Part shown: in pieces, positions 20,301 to 28,061 of the stretch
Numbering within the stretch: the stretch's first letter is position 1
Layout of the letters: each line of letters begins with the position of its first letter
NCBI GenBank assembly: GCA_963931865.1
Contig: OZ007517.1
Coordinates: 9,248,038-9,312,037 of the forward strand
Direction of reading: 5' to 3'
Length of the DNA: 64,000 bases
Source of the DNA: Axinella damicornis
Lineage: Eukaryota > Porifera > Demospongiae > Axinellida > Axinellidae
The notes under the pieces: model-generated
The model's database searches: none
Seen by the model: the letters and a program-made list of their open reading frames with translations, nothing else
What the model was told of the DNA's origin: nothing
Position numbers and translations under genes: made by a program

Positions 20301-23300
20301 TGCACAGTGGTACACTATTGGGTTAATGCGTGATGCACAGTGGTTCTCTATTGGGTTAATGCGTGATGCACAGTGGTACTCTATTGGGTTAATGCGTGAT
20401 GCACAGTGGTTCTCTATTGGGTTAATGCGTGGTGCACAGTGGTACTCTATTGGGTTAATGCGTGATGCACAGTGGTACTCTATTGGGTTAATGCGTGATG
20501 CAGAGTGGTACTCTATTGGGTTAATGCATGATGCACAGTGGTACTCTATTGGGTTAATGCGTGGTGCACAGTGGTACTCTATTGGGTTAATGTGTGGTGC
20601 ACAGTGGTACTCTATTGGGTTAATGTGTGGTGCACAGTGGTACACCGCTAGTGGTCCCAGTGTTGCCACGTTACCATCACAAGTTGACCTCGTACCGCAG
20701 TGCAACACAGGGCATCCCAGTGGTACTCAGAGTGTACACAGGAAATTGATTGCACTGCATTTGTCTAAATTCTTCAAAACTGGAGAAGAGGATTGACCTC
20801 ATGTGCAATAGTAGTTGCCTATCATATCTGTTGGTGTGTGGTACACGTATGGGAGCTATGGGGGTGACACATCACCATGGCAACCTCAAGTGGTCTGCTT
20901 CCACAGTACCAACTAGGGGCATCCCTGAAAACTGCTGCCATTATAGTGTCACAGGCACATTAGAAGGACAACAACTCTTATACCCTTAAGGCATTCACTG
21001 ACTGGAAATGAGCGGCCACTGAACGAGGCTGACATGCATAGAAGAATTCAATACAACCAGCGTATAGTTTGTAACTACCAAGCAGTTGGATATCCCTACT
21101 TCTTACTTCCTGGGACAGTAAGATCGATGCAACTTGTGATGGTAAACATGGCACCATCGAGCTTAGTCTCGTTCCCAGACCTGAGAGGTTCTGGGCACGA
21201 GACTACATCAAGCTTAACCCCCAGGGAGCTCATGAAATATGTGATTTAGCCTCATGCGGTTCTACATAGTTGGTTCTCATGACCTCTGATAGGCTTGGTG
21301 GCGCCACGTTACAATCACAAGTCCTATTGATCTTACCGGCCCAGTACACAGTAGGGACATCCCAGAGGTACTCAGAAATCCCGCTAACTTGCGGTTCATG
21401 TGCTGGTATACATAACATGTTGGTCTTGATGGCGCCACTTTACAATCAGCATTGATCTTCCCAGTGCACAGTAGGGACATCCCAGAGAAAACTGCTAACT
21501 TGCGGTTTGTGTGCTGGTACACATAACATGTTGGTGGTTGGGCTTGATGGCGCCACGTTACCATCTCAAGTTGCGTTGATCTTACCATACAAGGAAGTAA
21601 GGAATAGGGACATCCCGGAACACTCACCGCTAACTTGCGGTTTGTGTGCATGTACTTATGACCGGTGGTAGCTACAAACTGTGCTGGTTGTCTTCTCCAG
21701 AACTCGTTTTACATTAGAAAGAAAGCAAGCCCTATTGATCTTACCATACAAGGAAGTAAGGAAGGGACATCCCAGAACACTCACTGCATAACTTGTGGTT
21801 TGTGTGCAGTTATATGCCAGTTACAAACTATGCTGGTTGTATTGAATTCTTCTCCAGAGCTCTGTGTTACCTTAGAAAGACCAAGAAAAGCTTTTTCACC
21901 TGAATTTAGAACCTTGTCTTGCAAGATGTTCTGAGAAGGGGTGTATTCCTAGGCGTGATTGGAAATGTGATCAAGTATTCATTGGCCTTCTCTGTATTTG
22001 ATATTCATTCTAACTGAGGTTCAAAGCCTGTATGTCAGTCCCAAACCAATGGGCATGGAATGGGAATCAGCTAGGTAATGTACTTCAAACCCCTTTTTTC
22101 TGCAGTGCAAAGCACATCTAGTAATTTCCAGTAATCTCCAGTAATCTCCAGTAATCTCCAGTGATCTCCAGTGATCTCCAGTAATCTGATATCAGAAAGG
22201 TCAACATACCTATTAGCATGAAACCCTTCCCTTGAAGATGCACTTTGACCTTTCTATTGCTATGACAACAACACTTGCTTTTCCATGCATGAGGCTACAG
22301 TTCAGATAAGGTTTTCCACGAAAACCACTTCCAGATCTCAGATTGTAAATGGGAATCACCATCAAACCTCGGACTTCAAATCGGAGGGGTTACTACCATG
22401 AGCAGTGGCACAATGGTGGCTAACGAAGGCCTGGAGAAGGCAGAGAACACACCTACTCATTTTGGGGGTAGAGTTGAGTGGACTCCTAGGAGAGAAAGTA
22501 AACATCCCGTGGAATGGTGGGCTATGCCAGCAGTTATCAGGATAGGCACATGTACTTCATATAGTGTAATGCATATTAGGGTACATGCTTGTATTAGCTG
22601 GCTATTTATGTATCCAATGTACATAATTATTGTACATGAATCTTTACAATGCCACTAATTTCCTATAATACAAGTTCCTTAACTTCCATTGTGTATGAAC
22701 CACATGACAGAATTGGCAGATCTGACATGCCCATCGTGTGATTTGACCTCGTGCAGTAGGCTGAAGTAGGCTGAAGTGTTGTATACAACTAGTAGGCTCA
22801 GTGGCGCCACGCTACCATCACAAACTCCATTGATCTTACCGCTCCAGTACAAATTAGTGAAATCCCAGAAAACCGCTAACTTGCAGCTGGTATTGATTGA
22901 TTGATTGATTGATTATGTAGTTACAAATATTAAACAACTAGAGTAAATGATCAATTATCAGCCGCCATGTATAATCAGACACTCCCACACGGAGACGAAA
23001 CAATGCAGAAACTAGGAAATACCACAGAAATGTAGCATGGGTCCAGGTTAGCTGGCACTCCAAAAATGGCACCCAACCATCATTTCCTGTTCGCACTAAG
23101 GGCAATGCAAGTGACTGTCTGAAAATATCAAAGATCAGACAGGGCACATGTATTTCCAGACACCACTTCCTGTTCCTTCCCTGAAGCAGCTTTCAGCGAA
23201 ATTTCTGCACTACTGGAAAGGCCTAGGATCCTTCTGTTCCAGGCCTGATTTTTGTCACCATAACTGCTTTGGTCACTGAGGGGCGTGGACAAATTTTGAC

Positions 23301-24798
23301 CATGGTCTTTCCCCCTCTAACAAAATAGTGGATTTTGCCTTTTATTAGCTTTAACGTCACCCAATATACAGAAGGCCTATGATATGGGGATCATAAGAAT
23401 CTACAGGTCCTCAGCAACACACTGGTACAAGTTTGGTGTTCATACGTTGTGTTGTTCCCGAGATAGAGCTGTTTTCCCTATTTCAATCAGGGAAAACAGC
23501 TTTTCTTGAGATGGAACTGTTTTCATTTGGGAAAATAGGGAAAACAGCTCTATCTCGGGAACAACACAACGTATGAACACCAAACTTGTACCAGTGTGTT
23601 GCTGAGGACCTGTAGATTCTTATGATCCCCATATCATAGGCCTTCTGTATATTGGGTGACGTTAAAGCTAATAAAAGGCAAAATCCACTATTTTGTTAGA
23701 GGGGGAAAGACCATGGTCAAAATTTGTCCACGCCCCTCAGTGACCAAAGCAGTTATGGTGACAAAAATCAGGCCTGGAACAGAAGGATCCTAGGCCTTTC
23801 CAGTAGTGCAGGAATTTCGCTGAAAGCTGCTTCAGGAAAGAAACAGGAAGTGGTGTCTGGAAATACATGTGCCCTGTCTGATCTTTGATATTATCAGACA
23901 GTCACTTGCATTGCCCTTAGTGCGAACAGGAAACGATGGTTGGGTGCCATTTTTGGAGTGCTAGCTAACCTGGACCCATGCTACATTTCTGTGGTATTTC
24001 CTAGTTTCTGCATTGTTTCGTCTCCGTGTGGGAGTGTCTGATTATACATGGCGGCTGATAATTGATTATTTACTCTATTCCTAGGCAGGGTTGTATTGAA
24101 TTCTGAGACAAGTTCCACAGAACACTAACTTTCCACCTGAATTTGAAACCTTGCTGGGCTAGGACCTTCTGAGAATGTGTGAATGTGTTCATCAGAAGCA
24201 GCCCTTCTCTGTTTCATACCAGGTAGATAGAGGTATCACAGCCACCAAGTTAACACTTTAACTGCTGTTTGTGGGGTTTAACCCTTTGTCACCCTCGGCT
24301 TTTCTAGAGGTCATTTTCAGCCACTTGTTCTAAGCCCATTTTTATGCTAATAAGGAAATGGCCCTCCCAGTGTAAGCCAAGGCTTATAGCTTATCCCAGA
24401 CACAGCCATGGGCCTTCGACTGGACGGGGGCTCTTTTTGAATACTGGTGAACAAGCCTAATTTGTTGCCATCTCTGGCAGCAGTGCATACACTTATGAAT
24501 GAATAACATGCTAACACATAAATCTCTCAACACAGACGATTGGCTGTCCATCTTTGGCGACCCAACCAAGTTTGGCCTCGGGTTCTTCTCCATTTGCTTC
24601 GACCTGGTATTCATACTACAGCACTACGTGCTCTTCAGAAAGGCTCGGATGAAGAAGACCGGGTATGAGAAGATCGGATCAGACAGTCCTAATGGTGATC
24701 TGCCTCCAGAGTACAGTGAAAAGTCAAAGCTCATTGATGAAGAAGATCAGGGTAAAAGCAAGCTAAGGCAACTGTTGATAATTTTACATCTGGCCTAA
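9085..24798 (+). CDS. CTNS: Cystinosin, lysosomal cystine/H+ symporter, ten exons
   Basis: Exons: 9085-9184, 9615-9693, 10743-10836, 11439-11563, 12759-12873, 13787-13912, 14396-14515, 15219-15389, 18025-18142, 24536-24798. All phases join, giving 436 residues (human protein 367). It exports cystine from lysosomes. A signal peptide (residues 1-23) and an N-glycosylation-rich luminal domain precede seven membrane helices. The two PQ-loop motifs fall at exon ends: WSVSFYPQ (171) with [12 protein letters not shown] after it, and VKYVPQ (310) followed by [20 protein letters not shown]. Exon 10 has [16 protein letters not shown]. The tail has a tyrosine sorting motif GYEKI (392-396) and an acidic dileucine-type motif EKSKLI (411-416), and is longer than in vertebrates. 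The acceptor of exon 4 (ACAAATAG) has a weak pyrimidine tract. Almost every intron carries repeats. Confidence 0.93.
9261..9521. mobile_element. MITE in cystinosin intron 1
   Basis: Ends are AAGGGGTGGTCACTCATGCA and, inverted, TTATTGGCGTGACCACCCCTT; inner arms match too (CACCGTACTTAGA and TCTAAGTACGGTG). Arms are about 42 bp in a 261-bp element. CACATC is present next to both ends, one base offset, as a possible target duplication. Confidence 0.75.
9716..9765. repeat. Short palindrome, CTCGTTCCCAGG family
   Basis: TAGTCCCGTTCCCAGGCCA pairs with TGGCCTGGGAATGAGGCTA. It lies in cystinosin intron 2. Confidence 0.75.
9904..10465. mobile_element. hAT-type MITE with 8-bp target site duplication
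   Basis: The element starts CAGTGGCGTAGCCAAGG and ends CCTGGCTACGCCACTG, a 13-bp perfect terminal inverted repeat with a longer imperfect extension (GGGCGGGC near both ends). It is flanked on both sides by CATTCAAG (9896-9903 and 10466-10473). An 8-bp duplication plus CAGTGGCGTAGCC termini is diagnostic for the hAT superfamily. It is 562 bp, has no transposase reading frame, and sits in cystinosin intron 2. Confidence 0.9.
10507..10742. repeat. 33-36-bp minisatellite made of the cystinosin exon 3 splice acceptor, six copies
   Basis: The unit is GAGTTGTGTTGCACCTCTTA followed by CATCCAG and AGATGGTAT or AGGTAT. Each unit ends in the same CCTCTTACATCCAG that, as CCTCTTGCATCCAG, is the real acceptor of exon 3 at 10742. 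Only the last acceptor keeps the frame, because the last interval is 50 bp. The array can be read as an open frame of repeated residues on both strands, which I consider an artefact. Confidence 0.9.
10837..11336. repeat. Pyrimidine-only tract in cystinosin intron 3
   Basis: About 490 bp of C and T on the coding strand, interrupted only by a short unique stretch at 10972-10998. It includes two adjacent poly-C runs near 11000-11032 and a long CCCT tetranucleotide array at about 11230-11320. Confidence 0.9.
11564..12235. repeat. G-rich minisatellite made of the cystinosin exon 4 splice donor, 13 extra copies
   Basis: Intron 4 opens at the donor GTGAG|GTATGTGGGG. From there a 40-55-bp unit repeats thirteen times, and every unit ends GGGGGTGAAAG before another GTATGTGG, so each junction looks like a strong 5' splice site. 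The coding strand is very G-rich and T/G only over long stretches. Reading into the array from the exon meets TGA within the first unit. Confidence 0.9.
12320..12740. repeat. Pyrimidine tract in cystinosin intron 4
   Basis: CT-rich low-complexity sequence (mainly TCTCCCTTC units) between the donor array and the acceptor of exon 5. An internal segment around 12541-12590 is repeated at about 12661-12710. Confidence 0.85.
12925..13612. repeat. CCATTCCCCTCCCC minisatellite and poly-C in cystinosin intron 5
   Basis: About 690 bp of an irregular 12-24-bp pyrimidine unit (CATTCCCCTCCCCCTCCC), ending in a poly-C run of more than 30 bases near 13570-13601. The purine strand is correspondingly G-rich. 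Confidence 0.9.
13673..13786. repeat. 57-bp tandem duplication ending exactly at the exon 6 splice acceptor
   Basis: Two near-identical 57-bp copies (13673-13729 and 13730-13786) each begin ATTACCCGCT and end CCATCCCTTAG. The second TTAG is the acceptor of exon 6, and the exon itself begins ATTATC, resembling the start of the unit. The first copy therefore provides a second complete acceptor. Confidence 0.9.
13985..14395. repeat. CT-rich tract and (CA)n microsatellite in cystinosin intron 6
   Basis: A pyrimidine tract with a duplicated 50-bp segment (CCTCATGCCACACCCCTTTA twice) runs to about 14310, followed by a CA repeat of about 37 units at 14311-14385. The acceptor of exon 7 lies 10 bp beyond. 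Confidence 0.9.
14525..14800. repeat. Pyrimidine tract in cystinosin intron 7
   Basis: CT-rich sequence with repeated CTCCTCTCCTCTCTCCTCTA units on the coding strand. Confidence 0.85.
15013..15114. mobile_element. 100-bp inverted-repeat element in cystinosin intron 7
   Basis: TAGTCTATCGAGTTAGACCG with ATTTTCTCTC pairs with GAGAGAAAATTGGTCTAGCT and TGATAGACTA at the other end. It is a minimal MITE or foldback. Confidence 0.75.
15440..15825. repeat. About 41-bp minisatellite in cystinosin intron 8, roughly nine copies
   Basis: Units read GGGTTAACTGGGTATTGGGT then CCCCAGATGACAAATCGTTGA with variants lacking the GTTAACTGG part. The GGTCCCCAGATGA core resembles the nearby exon 8 end and donor (GTCCCCCAG|GTGAGT), but the match is too short to call. 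Confidence 0.85.
16171..17110. repeat. Three tandem copies of an about 330-bp sequence
   Basis: Copies begin near 16171, 16500 and 16832 with CTATGCTAGGTATCTT and share GTGATCAGCATGAATGGAGC, GAATTTTGACCCAAAATC and CCATGGATTATAGCCTTTGG. The third is more diverged. They lie in cystinosin intron 8 and are non-coding. Confidence 0.85.
17775..17868. repeat. Long hairpin, CGTTCCCAGGCC family
   Basis: ATCGTTCCCAGGCCTCTG is matched by CAGAGGCCTGGGAACAAGGC, with an inner perfect pair ATCTCGCAGCAGTGGAGA / TCTCCACTGCTGCGAGAT. Total about 94 bp, in cystinosin intron 8, shortly before exon 9. Confidence 0.85.
18229..18361. repeat. Imperfect 130-bp palindrome in cystinosin intron 9
   Basis: The two halves (ACTACATGTACGTCGACGCA, GAGGTTATG, ATTTATCCTC, GGGAAAGTTT and their inverted counterparts AACTTTCCC, GAGGATAAA, CATAACCTC, GATGTAGTAG) pair around AGGTGAAGCCGA. 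It is related by its GGAGGATAAA core to the next palindrome. Confidence 0.75.
18458..18553. repeat. Near-perfect 96-bp palindrome in cystinosin intron 9
   Basis: TCCTTTGATGTACCACGGAG with GATAAATTGGTTGTCCTCC pairs with GGAGGATAACCGATTTATCC and TCCGCGGTACATCAAAGGA around TATGACGTCATA. The centre is itself a perfect CRE palindrome (TGACGTCA). Confidence 0.85.
19491..20643. repeat. 33-bp minisatellite, about 35 copies, in cystinosin intron 9
   Basis: The unit is TCTATTGGGTTAATGCGTGR followed by TGCACAGTGGTWC. A few copies lack two bases. Because 33 is a multiple of three, long open frames of an 11-residue repeat appear on both strands, but there is no start context or non-repeat domain. Confidence 0.95.
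20644..22900. repeat. Degenerate copies of an about 130-bp sequence in cystinosin intron 9
   Basis: Blocks with GGCGCCACGTTACAATCACA, TTGATCTTACC, GTAGGGACATCCCAGA and CGCTAACTTGCGGTT recur near 20660, 21297, 21430, 21545, 21735 and 22800, with decreasing match. A CTCGTTCCCAGAC palindrome lies at 21166-21209. Near 22120-22190 there are about six CCAGTAATCT repeats. Confidence 0.75.
22940..24078. repeat. 1.1-kb near-perfect inverted repeat in cystinosin intron 9
   Basis: The left arm (22940-23483, starts AGAGTAAATGATCAATTATC) is matched base for base, with only scattered changes, by the right arm (23534-24078, ends GATAATTGATTATTTACTCT). About 50 bp separate them, and that spacer holds further copies of GGGAAAACAGC. 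Neither arm has a convincing coding frame. It could be a foldback transposon with very long termini or an inverted duplication. Confidence 0.95.
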
Positions 24799-25548
24799 TT
24801 GATCATTTTTTATATGCTAAATTTTATGTAGCGGATACATGTAGCCAAACTGGCTATACAATGTCACTTTTATAAATGCACATCATGTACTGTTATATCA
24901 TAGATAATGGTTATATTGGGTTCTGCATTTACATTGGAGTACATGTAGAGTGCAGTGTTGTACAACAGGTCACATGACATCCTGGTTACTATATAGCAAT
25001 TGGTCTGTACTGTCCTTCATACACAACCCTTGCAAAATATGTACATGGGGGCTAGTCTCGCGGGCCAGACTTTACATCAATCATTGCTTTACATTCCGCC
25101 AGGTGGTGGTGGTGGGGTACCTTAGTTTGTTCCCAGTACGTCTCTTGCACGAGGGCCACCATGCAAGAATCTGGGAATGGGGCATGCAGTTTGAGCTACA
25201 ACATTAGTCTCGTTCCCAGGCCCCGTTTTGCATCGGGAAGACCAGTCTTGTGTGACCAGACCCCAGCCGGTGCGGAACCGGAATGAGGTCTGGCCAACCT
25301 TTCTAATTACTCACTCTGAAATATTGGAATAGTTATGAGTGTATGCAGTCGATGTTAGACGTACCGTACAGACAAGACGTCGAAGACGCTCAAGTCTCGG
25401 CATGAAGGGTGAGCGGAAGGCCGAAAGTTCATTTATCAGAGGAATATTATCTGTGTTCAAACTGGATAGTCGGTGTGTAGACCTGGCAACACTGTGACCG
25501 ATGTCAAACCATAGTTTGATGCAGTAAGTACATCCCCTTCAGAAAGTA
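24799..25548. other. Spacer between cystinosin and the GT92 pseudogene
   Basis: The 3'UTR of cystinosin is expected here. An imperfect palindrome with CTCGTTCCCAGGCCCCG is present at about 25206-25300. I see no exon. Confidence 0.4.
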
Positions 25549-27460
25549 TTGACAACAGTACTGAAGATATATCAGTTTCTGAGGAAGATGAATCACCGTC
25601 GCTTCATTAGATACTTTTTGATAATCAGTCCGTTTTTGATCCTGATCTTTATATTTGGTGGAAGCCACATGAAAGTTTTCAAACTGTGTCCCCTGCTACC
25701 TCCGCTGCTTGTACCCTCCCCAAATGATCTCATTCTCCGTTCTGTTTACTTTGATAGCAGGCCACGTAATGGATACAACAACGCTTCCGTTTTCCTGCTA
25801 GAAGTAAAGAAAGTCATCCTACAGAACAAGCTGATTCTGGGTTGTAAGATCGGCAAATACTTTTCGGCCAATTTCAAGATTCGTGATATCGGAGAGACCA
25901 CTCCAATTCATGATCTTCACCCGCAGCTCACCCACGACTTTGTGTTGTTGGACTGCTACGATGTACCTGCTGAGACCAATTCAACAGCAAGGCATTTCTC
26001 ATTTATAGAACAGTAAGTAACAGGTCTGAGTGGATTACGGTGCAATCTGAACACCCGTTTATGATCCCTGCTTCTCATCGTCGGCCACCATCAAACTCAA
26101 ACTATAAATTCACAGTTGCTGTTTGCGTGGCAGTTCTGTTTGGCCAACCTCCCTCTTTTACCGAGTGGCTTCGCTACCAGAAAACTATAGGTGTGGACCA
26201 CATTCACATCATTGCTGAGGACTCGTTCACAAAAGGCTGTACATCTAACGATCCTTATTTTACTCAGTTAAGAAACAATAACTACGTTTCCATGGACGTA
26301 TGGGAAAAGAGACTACAGTTCTGAAGTCTGGTACCATTCCCAGTCGTTAGCTTATGAAGACTGCATATATCAATTGCGTGGCACGTATGATTACATTTTC
26401 ATGTTGGATACAGACGACTTTTTCATTCCAAGGGTTCCAGGTCAGAAACAACTCCACTATTATATTGATAAGTGGTGCCCTCGAAGTGGGTCCTGCTCGT
26501 TTGACTGGATTGACTACTATCCGGATTGTGGCCTGAAGGGAGACCCAGGAGAGGATGGTAACATCACCTCCTTGCTTGTCAGCAATGTGCGCCACGTATG
26601 GCACGTACCCAAGTCGCTGCACAGTCCCGACTCAGTGCTGGATGTAGGGATCCACGTTCCCAACACATTTGTGGATAGGAAGTGCAGGGCTCAATATAAC
26701 GGTCGGTCATCGGTCAAAATCCGCGCATGCGTGTTAGATGACCGCCCATTCTTAACGCGTGCCTGTCAAAATGGCCGGTCTAAAACGTTGGAGTGACTAC
26801 TGTAGATTAGCAAGAAGGCAAAGCACCAAGCCAGTGTGAAAACATCAGAACGGTGGCAGTGGCAGTGCAACGTGGAGTACAAGTCTGCGCTGAGAACGGG
26901 GTCTGCGTGCTAGAACCCGGTGCTTTAACCGTTCGTTCTGGGCCAGTCAGGCGTTGTGGAGGGACCTGGTGGCATGGTTGAGGACGCTACTGGCCCTCTC
27001 TCTGGTTGGACGTACCTTCGCTCAATGCCTTGGAGAAGATCTGCTGGCTACAAATTTTTTGTTTCGTGTTGTTGGCATACTTCGTCTCGATCTCGCACGA
27101 TGTCTGCAGATCTGGCCCGCGGCCGCGCGCAAGCGCGCGAGACTAATAGATGACGTAATCTGTGTACTTGTAGTACTATAGTAAGTTCCATGCATTGTGC
27201 ATACAATGACAAAGTTGTCTTGCATTGGATGTCTTTCACATGGAAAAAAAGTTATCATTTACTGGGGGGGGGGGGGGCATTTGATAGTGCTGGTAATATG
27301 TATGGCAGGTCCGAGTGGTCTGTCATTTCAGTTTACGGTCTGCCATTTCAGTTTATGGTCTGTCATAATGGAAGGTGCACTTGAAAAATTATATTGAGCC
27401 CTGGAAGTGGAATGTTAAGTACGTTTCTCAGAGTCTGGCTTATGTTGCACACATCCGAAC
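25549..27460 (+). pseudogene. Second GT92 glycosyltransferase copy, broken
   Basis: The sequence parallels the intact gene at 3769-4992: a membrane anchor (YFLIISPFLILIFIFGG), LRSVYFDSRPRNGYNNASVF, HPQLTHDFVLLDCYDVP, then in a shifted frame EHPFMIPA and VAVCVAVLFGQPPSFTEWLR with DHIHIIAEDSF, then in a third frame YHSQSLAYEDCIYQL and FMLDTDDFFIPR. Frame breaks lie near 26000-26015 and near 26318. Similarity stops near 26685, and the expected C-terminus (YVAHIRTA) reappears near 27450 after about 700 bp of unrelated sequence. The DxD motif is kept (DTD). Two frameshifts and an insertion make it a pseudogene unless the sequence has errors. Confidence 0.8.
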
Positions 27461-28061
27461 CGCCTTCCTACCTTTGTTGAGCCAAAGCCACCTTGTTGTT
27501 GTTATTTGTTGTTTATTTTATTGTTTTTCATCGATATCTGTGCATGAGTGTGTGGTCATGCAGTCAGAGATCAATGTTGCTACCGATACCCCTGGAATGG
27601 GATGTCTCCTATGATTATACCCAGGCTCTCTCAATTTGAGGATGTTCCTTCAATCATTGTATAGTTCTTTAGATCCTTAAGGGAATGAGGTACACGTGTC
27701 AACCATGTTATTATTATGTAAACATAGCCTCGTTCCAAGGCTCCTCGATCCCCAGCTTTTTGTCGCATACTGTACAGTATGCGACAAAAAGCTGGGGAGG
27801 TGCCTCGGAACGAGGCTGATGTAAACAGACATAGCATGTTTTTGGGAACACCAGGTGGGGTCCGGCTCCCCCATGATATAACAAAACCCAACTGCAAGTT
27901 CATATACGTAGTGTGGGAGTTTAGTGAGTATTCTTATCATCGTGATTACATCAGTACACACAATAGCCATGTGCTCAATCACAGGCCATCAAAACTCAAT
28001 CATACAAGGTTCACAATTACAAGGTCCACAAACACTCTCACAACATGAAGGTTCCTGGTAG
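27461..28061. other. Intergenic region with a long hairpin
   Basis: It contains a strong hairpin at 27726-27822: TAGCCTCGTTCCAAGGC ... CCCAGCTTTTTGTCGCATAC / GTATGCGACAAAAAGCTGGG ... GCCTCGGAACGAGGCT, with a perfect inner stem. Poly-G of 12-13 bases occurs near 27262 in the preceding pseudogene insertion. No exon is seen. Confidence 0.6.

Noticed and set aside
19491..20643. CRISPR-like array of 33-bp repeats
   Set aside because: Units are contiguous with no unique spacers, and the host is eukaryotic. It is a minisatellite.
19864..20796. 310-residue repeat protein on plus and 295-residue on minus
   Set aside because: Both arise from a 33-bp repeat without stops inside an intron; no unique domain or splice support.
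26005..26020. An 11-nt intron (GTAAGTAACAG) that would restore the GT92 frame
   Set aside because: It is far below the size that can be spliced, and a second frameshift and an insertion follow, so a pseudogene is simpler.
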